Assembly: GCF_007641235.1 (NCBI RefSeq)
Contig: NZ_CP038157.1
Span: forward strand, 868,001 to 932,000
Length of the DNA: 64,000 bases
Direction of reading: 5' to 3'
Source of the DNA: Corynebacterium sanguinis
GTDB lineage: Bacteria; Actinomycetota; Actinomycetes; Mycobacteriales; Mycobacteriaceae
Each line of letters begins with the position of its first letter. Position 1 is the first letter of the stretch. The notes under the pieces are model-generated. The model had not been told where the DNA came from, did not search any database, and was given only the letters and a program-made list of their open reading frames with translations. Shown here one piece after another: positions 56,883 to 64,000 of this stretch. A program made the translations under genes and the position numbers.

Positions 56883-57853
56883 GTCCACCTCGGAACGGGT
56901 CGAACCCAGCGGCGTAGGCCGTCGATAAGCATGTCCGCGTCATCAGCGAGGACAAGCGACGCCCGATCAGTCGGGCGGATGAAACCTTGAGCAACCATGT
57001 GATCAATCATAGACACGAATGGGCTCCAGAATTGCACCCCGAGCAAGCCAATAGGCCGGCTATGGTAGCCCAATTGCTGGCTGGTCCACTGGTCGAAGAG
57101 CTCATCAAGGGTGCCCGTGCCGCCGGGCAGCGCTACGACGGCGTCGGACAGCTGCGCCATCCGCGCCTTGCGCTGCGCCAAGGTGTCCACCATCTCCAGC
57201 CTGGTTAGGCCCTCGTAGCGCAGTTCGTGGCCGGCCAAATGGTTGGTCAGCACACCAATCACGTTGCCGTCGTGGGACGTCGTCGCCTCCGCGACCCGGC
57301 CCATGATGCCGAGGCGCGAGCCACCGTAGACCAAAGCGATTCCGCGGCGGGCCAGGGCGGCGCCGAGGGCGTCGGCAAGCTTCGCGTTGGCGGGGTCGCT
57401 GCCCAAGTTCGCGCCCGCGAAAACGGCGATGGCGTTGATCTCACGCGCGCGCAGGGCGGGGAAAATCTCCCCGGCGAGCAGCGGCGCTAGCGGCGTGGAG
57501 CCGGGGTGGTGCGGGTCGACCCAGCGGACCTCGTCGATCTCGCCGCTGGCGACTGGGTGCAGCGCGCCGGGCGCGGGCTTGCGGATGAACACCGTGCCGG
57601 TGACCATAAAGCCCGGCTCGTTGGAGGCCGCGGCGGTAAAGACGCCGACAAAACCCAGCTCGGAGGCATCGATGTTAAGCCCGACCTCCTCGCGCGTCTC
57701 GCGCAGCGCGCAGTTAATCAGGGGCTCATCGCCCTCGGGTTTGCCGCCCGGCAGCTGGAACCGGGGGCTGCCCACTTTGCGCACGCACAACACGCGGCCA
57801 GCGTCGTCGCGGATCACGAGCGCGGCTACGCGGATGGGCTGGGGGAGGGTCAC
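56879..57853 (-). CDS. Fusion of a Nudix hydrolase and a LOG-type phosphoribohydrolase
   Basis: 324 residues, two enzymes in one chain. N-terminal Nudix (1-135): VAALVIRDDAGRVLCVRK, then the Nudix box GGKPEGDEPLINCALRETREEVGL near 36-58 with all REUxEExGU residues. C-terminal LOG/TIGR00730 domain (140-320): IAVFAGANLGSD, VYGGSRLGIMGRVAEA and the catalytic PGGTGTLDELFDQW near 245. LOG enzymes cut ribose-5-phosphate from nucleoside monophosphates. The pair suggests stepwise clean-up of an abnormal nucleotide. Operon with the GDSL gene. Confidence 0.88.
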   Translation of the reverse strand: MTLPQPIRVAALVIRDDAGRVLCVRKVGSPRFQLPGGKPEGDEPLINCALRETREEVGLNIDASELGFVGVFTAAASNEPGFMVTGTVFIRKPAPGALHPVASGEIDEVRWVDPHHPGSTPLAPLLAGEIFPALRAREINAIAVFAGANLGSDPANAKLADALGAALARRGIALVYGGSRLGIMGRVAEATTSHDGNVIGVLTNHLAGHELRYEGLTRLEMVDTLAQRKARMAQLSDAVVALPGGTGTLDELFDQWTSQQLGYHSRPIGLLGVQFWSPFVSMIDHMVAQGFIRPTDRASLVLADDADMLIDGLRRWVRPVPRWT

Positions 57854-58449
57854 AGGTTTAGGTTAGCGATACCCTGCTCGGCCACAACCTGAGCCTTGAC
57901 CGACTCGTTCTGGTTGGTAAACACCGTCACCGCCACGGGCCCCTTCGCCACCGAGTACGCCGCGCCGATGCGCTCGGGCACAGCGCCGCCGCCGTGGCGG
58001 CCGCCGTTCCACCCCTCAGGCTCGCTGGCGGGGTCGGTGTAGTCAATGGGTGCCGCCCAATCGACCACCGCCATCGCTTCCTCGGGGCTGGCCATGTGCC
58101 GCACCATGACCGTGAGCTGGGGTTCTTCCGGGTACGACCAGAAAACGCACGCCGGGGTGTCGAAGCGATTGTCAACCCCGATGGCCGTGACCTTCTGGCC
58201 GTTCGCCTCGGCCACCCACTGCGTATCTAAATAGGGGCAGGTTCCGGCTGGGTCCTTCTCCACGGCGGGCAGCTCGGTCACGCCCAGTCCAGAGTCGCTG
58301 ACCGGCTGCGGTGCCGCGCTGGGAGTAGCGCTGGGTTCCGCCGAGGGCTCCGGCGCGCAGCCGGCGCCGAGTACCGCGAGTCCGGCGATCGCAAGCGCCA
58401 CGCCAGGCCCGGTAAGGCGCCGGCCGGGGGTGGGTAGGGTAAAGCGCAT
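57850..58449 (-). CDS. DUF2020 lipoprotein
   Basis: 199 residues from ATG 58449, preceded by GGAGG. The signal sequence (LTGPGVALAIAGLAVLGAGC) has lipobox GAGC. A Ser/Ala/Pro-rich linker precedes the globular DUF2020 domain (CPYLDTQWVAEANGQKVTAIGVDNRFDTPACVFWSYPEEPQLTVMV), with two cysteines likely disulphide-bonded. The function of this actinobacterial domain is unknown. Its start codon shares CATG with the kinase gene on the other strand. Confidence 0.8.
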   Translation of the reverse strand: MRFTLPTPGRRLTGPGVALAIAGLAVLGAGCAPEPSAEPSATPSAAPQPVSDSGLGVTELPAVEKDPAGTCPYLDTQWVAEANGQKVTAIGVDNRFDTPACVFWSYPEEPQLTVMVRHMASPEEAMAVVDWAAPIDYTDPASEPEGWNGGRHGGGAVPERIGAAYSVAKGPVAVTVFTNQNESVKAQVVAEQGIANLNL

Positions 58450-59686
58450 GGCCTCCAGACTAGTGAAGTTGGACAGCGAACCCCGCGAGGTCCCCGACAA
58501 CAAGGCGCTGGACACCGGGATCACGGTGCTGTCGGCATCGTTGCTGGTGGTTTCCCTGCTGGCGCTCGTGCAGATGCCGCTGAACTCGGCGCTGCTGCAC
58601 ATCGTCTTGGTCTCCATCTTCGCGTTCCTGCTGTTCTACGGCCTCGTCGAAATGCCGCGCTGGGGCCGCGCCGGGCAGGCAGGCTGGCTGATGGCGCTGA
58701 CAGGCATGTGGATCGCCGACATGATGGTCACCCCGCTTGCCGTCTACTGGGTGTTCATCCTCTTCTTCGTCTACCTACGCACGTTCAACGACTGGCGGGG
58801 CGTGGTCTGGGTTGCCCTCGGCCTGGGCATCGCGGTCGGCGCGCAGGTGCCCACCGGGTTGACGTTCGGCGGTGTGATCGGGCCCGTCTTGTCCGCCCTG
58901 GTGGTCATCGCCACCAACTACGCGTTTACCACCATTGCCCGCGTGAGCAAGGAGCGCGAGTCGCTTATCGACGAGCTCTTGGCCACGCGCCAGCAGCTCG
59001 CGGCCACAGAGCGCGAAGCGGGCGTGTCCCAGGAGCGCGAACGCCTCGCCCACGAGATCCACGACACCGTCGCCCAGGGCCTGTCCAGCATCCAGATGCT
59101 GCTGCACGCCGCGGACCGCGACCTCGACGCCACCGGCTTGAGGCCCGACGAGCTTTCCCGGGCGAAGTCGCGGATTGAGACGGCGCGCCGGGCCGCGTCG
59201 AACAATTTGGCGGAGACGCGCGCGATGATCGCCGCTTTGACGCCCGCGCCGTTGACGGAGGCGTCGTTACACCAAGCACTCGAACGGATCGCGCGCGACT
59301 TCTCGCAGGCCAGCGGCATCGACATCGAGGTCGACGCGGACGGGGAGCACACGCTTCTGCCGATGCGGTGCGAGGCGGGTCTGCTGCGCATCGCCCAGGG
59401 CGCGGTATCGAACGCGGTGCAGCACTCTGGCGCAACGCGCATACGCGTCACCCTGACGTACAGCCCCGAGGAAGTCCGGCTCGACGTGGTGGATAACGGG
59501 CGCGGGTTCGACCCGCTGGCGCTGAGCAGCGCGCCGACGGGGCTCGGCCACCTCGGGCTCTCCGCGATGCGCTCGCGCGCCGAAGAGCTCGGTGGGGAAC
59601 TGATCGTGGAGTCGGCGCCGGGCGGGCCGACGGCCGTGACCGCCGCGGTACCCGGTAACATCAATCAAAAGATGGAGGAGATGTAA
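58448..59686 (+). CDS. hrrS: Sensor histidine kinase, probable HrrS
   Basis: 412 residues from ATG 58448 (a GTG at 58430 is the alternative). Five to six membrane helices occupy 23-160, then a coiled linker (ERESLIDELLATRQQLAAT), the HisKA_3 box RLAHEIHDTVAQGLSSIQMLL (His near 205) and HATPase motifs (DNGRGFD, GLGHLGLSAMRSRAEELGG). The layout matches HrrS, which with HrrA controls heme oxygenase and heme biosynthesis in corynebacteria. It resembles the chrS product in organisation. TAAATG couples it to the regulator. Confidence 0.72.
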   Translation: MASRLVKLDSEPREVPDNKALDTGITVLSASLLVVSLLALVQMPLNSALLHIVLVSIFAFLLFYGLVEMPRWGRAGQAGWLMALTGMWIADMMVTPLAVYWVFILFFVYLRTFNDWRGVVWVALGLGIAVGAQVPTGLTFGGVIGPVLSALVVIATNYAFTTIARVSKERESLIDELLATRQQLAATEREAGVSQERERLAHEIHDTVAQGLSSIQMLLHAADRDLDATGLRPDELSRAKSRIETARRAASNNLAETRAMIAALTPAPLTEASLHQALERIARDFSQASGIDIEVDADGEHTLLPMRCEAGLLRIAQGAVSNAVQHSGATRIRVTLTYSPEEVRLDVVDNGRGFDPLALSSAPTGLGHLGLSAMRSRAEELGGELIVESAPGGPTAVTAAVPGNINQKMEEM

Positions 59687-60325
59687 ATGATTCGGGTGCT
59701 GCTGGCGGATGACCACCAGATTGTCAGGCTGGGATTGCGCGCCGTGTTGGAAGAAGCCGACGACATCATGGTGGTCGGCGAGGTCGCTACCGCCGAGGGC
59801 GCGATCTCGACGGCCCAGGCCGGCGGCATCGACGTCATCCTGATGGACCTGCGCTTCGGCGCCGGGGCGGAGGGCGCGAAGGTCACCACCGGGGCCGAGG
59901 CCACCGCCGAGATCCGCCGCACGATGGAGTCCCCGCCGCAGGTGCTGGTGGTGACCAACTACGACACCGACGCCGACATCCTCGGCGCAATAGAGGCGGG
60001 CGCGGTGGGCTACCTGCTCAAAGACGCCCCGCCGGCCGAGCTCGTGGCGGCGGTGCGCTCCGCCGCGCGAGGCGACGCCGCGCTGTCCCAAGTCGTGCGC
60101 ACCCGCTTAGAGACGCGCGAAAGCACCCCGCGCTTCTCGCTCACGCCGCGCGAGCTGGAGGTGCTGCAGCTCGTCGCCGGGGGCTCGTCGAACCGGGAAA
60201 TCGGCCACGAGCTGATGCTGTCGGAGGCAACCGTGAAGTCCCACCTCGTGCACATCTACGACAAGCTGGGTGTTCGTTCCCGCACCTCGGCCGTGGCGTC
60301 GGCGCGGGAACAGGGCATGCTCTAG
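59687..60325 (+). CDS. hrrA: NarL/LuxR-type response regulator, probable HrrA
   Basis: 212 residues. Receiver: DDH at 8-10, phosphoacceptor Asp54 in VILMDLRFG, Lys in YLLKDAPPAEL. HrrA has an insertion after the acidic Asp (FGAGAEGAKVTTGAEATAEIRR), present here. The GerE HTH reads LTPRELEVLQLVAGGSSNREIGHELMLSEATVKSHLVHIYDKL. In C. glutamicum HrrA represses heme synthesis and activates hmuO under heme surplus. Its stop shares CTAG with the convergent gene. Confidence 0.78.
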   Translation: MIRVLLADDHQIVRLGLRAVLEEADDIMVVGEVATAEGAISTAQAGGIDVILMDLRFGAGAEGAKVTTGAEATAEIRRTMESPPQVLVVTNYDTDADILGAIEAGAVGYLLKDAPPAELVAAVRSAARGDAALSQVVRTRLETRESTPRFSLTPRELEVLQLVAGGSSNREIGHELMLSEATVKSHLVHIYDKLGVRSRTSAVASAREQGML

Positions 60326-60966
60326 CGGCCCGACTTCTTCTGGATCTCGCCGGTGACCTCGTCGAGGTCGCGCTCGATGGCGACGTGGGCGAGGCGCTGC
60401 TGCTCGGTATCCAGGCGCTCTGCGTTGCTCACTGCCTGTTCGAGCTCGTCGAGACGCACTTCAACGTCCTTGATAAAGCTAGACGACAGCGACGGGGTGT
60501 TGTGCAGGTTGTTGGTCTGGCCGCGCAGCGCCTCGATGCGCGCCTTGAGCTCCGCGCCGCGGCCGGAGTGGCGAGCGAGGTCCTGGGAGCTCAGGCCCAT
60601 CGAGTTGGCGCGCGACTCGATGCGGTTTTGCTGGTACGAGGTCATCGCCTTGTACGCGAGCGGAAGCAGAACGGGAATTAAAACGCGCGCGGCGCCGACC
60701 CAGTTCTTCGCCTTCTTCTTGGTCAGCCCGGACTCCTCAACGCGCTTGAGGTGAGCCTCGGCAAGCTTCTTCTCGTGCTTGCGCTTGCGCTTCAGGCCCT
60801 TCTTTTCTTCGGTAAGCAGGCGCTTTTCCGCCTTGTCGAGCAGCTTGGCGGTGCGGTGTTCCTGCTTCGCTTCGTTCATGGCAAGTTGGCGGGCGCGAAC
60901 TTCAGCGGCCTTGATCTCGGCCTTGGTCTTTGCCCGGTTCTTCCGGATCGTTTCAATAATTCCCAT
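60322..60966 (-). CDS. DUF6474-type basic protein
   Basis: 214 residues from ATG 60966. The N-terminal half is a highly charged, Lys/Glu-rich coiled coil (TIRKNRAKTKAEIKAAEVRARQL; KRKRKHEKKLAEAHLKRVEE), then one hydrophobic stretch (NWVGAARVLIPVLLPLAYKAM, about 90-110) and a second coil. The family is actinobacterial and of unknown function. In C. glutamicum a similar gene also lies downstream of hrrA. It is divergent from the nuclease gene with about 45 bp between. Confidence 0.8.
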   Translation of the reverse strand: MGIIETIRKNRAKTKAEIKAAEVRARQLAMNEAKQEHRTAKLLDKAEKRLLTEEKKGLKRKRKHEKKLAEAHLKRVEESGLTKKKAKNWVGAARVLIPVLLPLAYKAMTSYQQNRIESRANSMGLSSQDLARHSGRGAELKARIEALRGQTNNLHNTPSLSSSFIKDVEVRLDELEQAVSNAERLDTEQQRLAHVAIERDLDEVTGEIQKKSGR

Positions 60967-61011
60967 GTGACATACCTTACCTGCCAATGGGCCGATAGGA
61001 TGGGGGTCGCT

Positions 61012-62514
61012 GTGAGCGACTTTCAACTCATCCGGGCCTCCGACCTCGTGGGCTGCCGCTACCGGCTGCGCCAGCGCCACGCGCACCCGGACATCCCGCC
61101 GCTGCCCGAGGCGCTCGCCCGCCAGCCGCAAATCGACGCGGGCCGCGCCGCCGTGTTCGCCGCCCTACCCGTCAAACGCGCCCTCGGCGACGGCAGCTCA
61201 CGGGCGTTTACCCGCGTTGACCTGGACCCAGTGAGTGGCATCGAAGAGGCCGAGGCCCGCACCCGCGCGGCGATTCAGGCCGGCGCGAGCATCATTACCA
61301 ACGCTGTTCTTACCGGCGAGGTCGCAGGTGTCGGTGTGGTCGCGGAGATCGACATCCTCGCGCGCAACGAGGCGGGGCAGCGCACGTACATGCCGGTGAT
61401 GATTTCAAACCACCGCGTGGCTAGGGCGTCGACAAGCGAAAAGCTCAAATTCGTGCCCGCGTACCGGCTGTCCTTGGGTGCGCCGCTGGCAACGGGGGCG
61501 AAGCTGCGCCACCACACCGTCGACGGCTACCGGCTTGCGCTGGCCCACCTTCTGCTCGGTGAGCGTGCCGACGCCCGCACCGCGCTGATCGGCCAGGACC
61601 GCTCGCGCGCCTACCTCACCGACGTTCAGCGCTTCATCCCCCCGCTGCTTGCCGCCCTGCGCGCGCCGACGCCCACCGAACCGCGCAGGCTGAAGCAGTG
61701 CGCCTCCTGCCGCTTCTGGCCCTTGTGCGAACCGCAGCTGAAAGACGCGGATGATATTTCACTGGTCCTGCCGGGCGGGCGCGCCGATGGTTTCCGCGCC
61801 CAAGGGATCACCACGGTGCAATCGCTTATCGACGCCCGCGCCGGCGAGCCCTCCACCATCGCGCGCGCCTGGCGCGAGGGGATCCCCGTGCTCAAGCGCA
61901 CCACCGAGATAAGCGTGCCGCGCGCCGACGTGGAGATCGACATCGACATGGAGGCCTACCTTGATCAGGGCGCCTACCTGTGGGGCACCTTTGACGGCGA
62001 GGCGTACCGGGCGTTCGTGACCTGGGACGAAGTCGGCGGGGAGTGGGAGGAAGCGAATTTCCTCGACTTTTGGACGTGGCTGATGGAGCAGCGCGAGCAG
62101 GCGCTCGCCGCGGGCAAGACGTTCGCGGCGTACTGCTACGCGGCGGGCGGGGAAAACCACTGGCTGAAGTCCTCGGCGCGGCGCTTCGGGTCCGTGGATG
62201 AGGAGCAGGTGCGCGAGTTCATCGCCTCCGCGCTGTGGGTCGACGTGTTCGCGCATGTGCGCACGTACCTGGTGGGAACCGATGGGCTGGGGCTCAAAGC
62301 GCTCGGGCCTGTCGTCGGTTTCGAGTGGGAGGACGACGACGTCGACGGCGAGCGCTCCGTCGCGCTGCGGCGCGCGGCCCGGCTTGGCGACGCCGCGGCG
62401 CGCGACATGCTGCTGCGCTACAACGAGGACGACTGCCGCGCGACGCGGGCGGTGCGGCAGTTTCTCAGCGACGGCGCGCCGGGGGTTCCGCTTATGAGCA
62501 ACGTCGCTGGTTAA
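61012..62514 (+). CDS. TM0106-family RecB-like nuclease
   Basis: 500 residues from GTG 61012 (an ATG at 61000 is possible). The N-terminal RecB-type domain has GVVAEIDILARN as the PD-(D/E)xK-like core and a Cys cluster CASCRFWPLCE near 230 that may hold an Fe-S centre. The C-terminal RNase H-fold half has DFWTWLMEQ and YNEDDCRATRAVRQFL, the DEDD-type exonuclease end motif. Members are often fused to or found with helicases and nucleases, but the function is uncertain. Convergent with an MFS gene, 23 bp overlap. Confidence 0.85.
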   Translation: MSDFQLIRASDLVGCRYRLRQRHAHPDIPPLPEALARQPQIDAGRAAVFAALPVKRALGDGSSRAFTRVDLDPVSGIEEAEARTRAAIQAGASIITNAVLTGEVAGVGVVAEIDILARNEAGQRTYMPVMISNHRVARASTSEKLKFVPAYRLSLGAPLATGAKLRHHTVDGYRLALAHLLLGERADARTALIGQDRSRAYLTDVQRFIPPLLAALRAPTPTEPRRLKQCASCRFWPLCEPQLKDADDISLVLPGGRADGFRAQGITTVQSLIDARAGEPSTIARAWREGIPVLKRTTEISVPRADVEIDIDMEAYLDQGAYLWGTFDGEAYRAFVTWDEVGGEWEEANFLDFWTWLMEQREQALAAGKTFAAYCYAAGGENHWLKSSARRFGSVDEEQVREFIASALWVDVFAHVRTYLVGTDGLGLKALGPVVGFEWEDDDVDGERSVALRRAARLGDAAARDMLLRYNEDDCRATRAVRQFLSDGAPGVPLMSNVAG

Positions 62515-63673
62515 GCGCCAGCGCGAGCCCGACGCCGACGAGCACCGCGAGCAGGGCGGCGAGCACCGCGGTAAAGCCCCACCAGGCCAGACCCTCGAAG
62601 GCGGCGCCGGTGGCCGCGCCCAGGATCGACGAGCCCAGGTAGTAGCACAGCACGTACATACTCGACGCCTCCGCGCGGTCGCGCTGCGCGATCTGGCCGA
62701 CCCACCCAGAGGCCGTGGAGTGCATGGCGAAGAAGCTCGCGGTAAACACGAGCAGGCCGGCGAGCGCGAGCCACAACGCGCCGCTGCCCGCGGCCAGCGC
62801 GCCGAGGAGCATCAGCGTTGCGCCCGCCCCGACCACGCGGCCGCGCCCGAATCGGTGCACCATCGAGCCCGCGCGTGCCGACGACCACGTGCCCGAGAGG
62901 TACATCACGAACACCAGGCCAGCTAGCGCCGGCGGCAGGCGGAAGTGGTCAACGGCGCGGTAGCCGAAGAAGTTGTACATGGACACGAACACGCCCATGC
63001 CGATAAACGCAGTGAGGTAGAGCGCAACAAGGCGCGGGTTTTTCAGGTGGCGCGCCATGGCCCGGATCTCCGCGCTGGGGCGGATGGACTCCTTCGGGAG
63101 GAAGTTGCGTTGCGGCGGCAGCAACAGCGCCACCGCGACGGCGAGAACGAGGGCGAAGGCCGACGTGGCCACGAGCGCGACGCGCCACGACGCGAACTCG
63201 AGCACGAGCGAGGGAATCAGGCGCCCGCTGAGCCCGCCTATCGACGTCCCCGCGACGTAGAGTCCCATGGTCGCGGGCACGTCCGCATCGTCGACTTCCT
63301 CCGCCAGCCACGTCATCGCCACCGCAGGGGCCCCGGCGATCATCGCGCCCTGCACCGCGCGCAACGCGGTGAGCTGCGGCGCACTCTGCGCCAGCGGCAG
63401 CGCCAAGCCGACCAGGGTCGCGGCGAGCGCCGAGATGATCAGGATGCGGCCACGGCCGTACCTCTCCGAGAGGATGGAGAAAGGTACCACGCATAACGCC
63501 AACACCCCGGTGGCGGCGGACACGCTCAGCGCCGCAACCGAGGGCGATACCTCAAGCTGCTGGCTCAGCGTCGGCAGCAGCGCTTGAGTGGAATGGAGGG
63601 AGTTGAAGATGGCCAGGCCCAGGGCAATCATGGCCAGCGAAGCCCTCGCGTACTCGCGTGTACCCCTTCTCAC
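62492..63673 (-). CDS. MFS transporter, YnfM-like
   Basis: 393 residues from GTG 63673 (ATG at 63631 is the alternative). Twelve helices. Helix 1 (MIALGLAIFNSLHSTQALLPTLSQQL), motif A SILSERYGRGRI and WLAEEVDDADVPATMGLYVAGTSIGGLSGR are those of the YnfM branch of DHA1 drug exporters. The substrate is unknown. It is downstream of sodA on the same strand but separated by a hairpin at 63690-63723. Confidence 0.82.
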   Translation of the reverse strand: MRRGTREYARASLAMIALGLAIFNSLHSTQALLPTLSQQLEVSPSVAALSVSAATGVLALCVVPFSILSERYGRGRILIISALAATLVGLALPLAQSAPQLTALRAVQGAMIAGAPAVAMTWLAEEVDDADVPATMGLYVAGTSIGGLSGRLIPSLVLEFASWRVALVATSAFALVLAVAVALLLPPQRNFLPKESIRPSAEIRAMARHLKNPRLVALYLTAFIGMGVFVSMYNFFGYRAVDHFRLPPALAGLVFVMYLSGTWSSARAGSMVHRFGRGRVVGAGATLMLLGALAAGSGALWLALAGLLVFTASFFAMHSTASGWVGQIAQRDRAEASSMYVLCYYLGSSILGAATGAAFEGLAWWGFTAVLAALLAVLVGVGLALALNQRRCS

Positions 63674-63689
63674 AGTGTGCAACGATAGA

Positions 63690-63723
63690 CCCCCTCGCCG
63701 CGCGGGAGGGCGCGGGGAGGGGG
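63690..63723 (-). terminator. Hairpin after sodA
   Basis: CCCCCTC g CCGCGC pairs with GCGCGG g GAGGGGG around a 6-base loop. A T run is lacking, but the stem is strong and directly downstream of sodA. Confidence 0.6.
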
Positions 63724-63746
63724 CCCAAAGAATCGAGTGAGCGTGC

Positions 63747-64000
63747 TTACTTGGCAGCAGCCGCGTAACGTTCGTTGACGTCCGCCCAGTTGACGACGTT
63801 CCAGAACGCCTTGACGTAGTCCGCCTTGACGTTCTTGTACTGCAAGTAGAATGCGTGCTCCCACATGTCGAGCATGAGCAGCGGGGTGAAGTCAACGGAG
63901 ATGTTGCCCTGCTGGTCAGTCATCTGCTGGATGATAAGGCGACCAGCAATGTGATCGTAGCCAAGCACAGCCCAGCCGGAGCCCTGAAGGCCGTTAGCGA
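63747..64000 (-). CDS. sodA: Superoxide dismutase (Mn/Fe), 5' end outside window
   Basis: The visible C-terminal 83 residues end at the stop at 63747 and continue past base 64000. [13 protein letters not shown] (Gly-Ser-Gly-Trp-Ala), [17 protein letters not shown] and [11 protein letters not shown] are Mn/Fe-SOD signatures; Asp in DMWEHAF and its His are metal ligands. Converts superoxide to peroxide and oxygen. The DMWEHAF form with a Gln-rich stretch before ([11 protein letters not shown]) fits the manganese type of corynebacteria. Confidence 0.95.
   Translation of the reverse strand, partial: ANGLQGSGWAVLGYDHIAGRLIIQQMTDQQGNISVDFTPLLMLDMWEHAFYLQYKNVKADYVKAFWNVVNWADVNERYAAAAK

Overview
The window is high-GC actinobacterial DNA and almost certainly from a Corynebacterium. 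The evidence is a corynebacterial-type rRNA operon, divergent aceA/aceB genes of the glyoxylate bypass, and gene neighbourhoods known from C. glutamicum and C. diphtheriae: chrSA facing hrtBA, hrrSA, malR-uspA, mrcB-GT87-rpsF-ssb-rplI-dnaB. A DUF1846 protein and a class E sortase fit the same picture. No phage, integrase, transposase, tRNA or CRISPR array was found.

Layout. 1-13 kb: a partial pRiA4b ORF-3-like gene, a pirin, two MFS exporters, a ribokinase, a probable heme sensor-exporter locus (chrSA divergent from hrtBA), a Schlafen/AlbA-type gene remnant, an Ldh2-type dehydrogenase and the NAD(P)HX repair enzyme Nnr. 13-23 kb: a tandem 93-bp structured repeat, a DNA glycosylase, an RraA-like protein, aceA and aceB with a 436-bp shared control region, a DUF1846 protein, a PIG-L deacetylase, a hydroxyacyl-CoA dehydrogenase with no usual start codon, and TrhO. 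23-36 kb: an envelope and replication block (malR-uspA, DUF5318, a class A penicillin-binding protein, a GT87 membrane protein, rpsF-ssb-rplI, two tandem AAA ATPases, dnaB). 36-44 kb: MFS, copper export (copZ-copA with a CsoR-type operator), thioredoxin, PspA, a NYN-domain protein and a YtrA-type GntR regulator with a palindromic operator. 44-49.7 kb: 16S-23S-5S rRNA. 49.7-50.5 kb: a non-coding array of palindromic repeats. 50.5-64 kb: a pseudouridine synthase, a tiny amphipathic protein, stress proteins, TetR, a YidC paralogue, sortase, an SGNH lipoprotein, a Nudix-LOG fusion, a second heme-type two-component system (hrrSA), a TM0106-family nuclease, MFS and the 3' part of sodA.

Two NarL-type two-component systems and an HrtBA exporter point to heme homeostasis. 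AceA/AceB give growth on acetate or fatty acids. MalR/UspA, PspA, the penicillin-binding protein and sortase form an envelope-maintenance set. Many convergent gene pairs end within a few bases of each other, often sharing one CTAG.

The signals least explained by known features are the eight-copy palindrome array after the rRNA operon (49842-50470), a dense cluster of DnaA boxes upstream of dnaB (34365-34712), the tandem 93-bp element at 13424-13593, and an unlisted 48-residue amphipathic protein at 51467 that looks leaderless. All calls come from reading the sequence; no database search was run.
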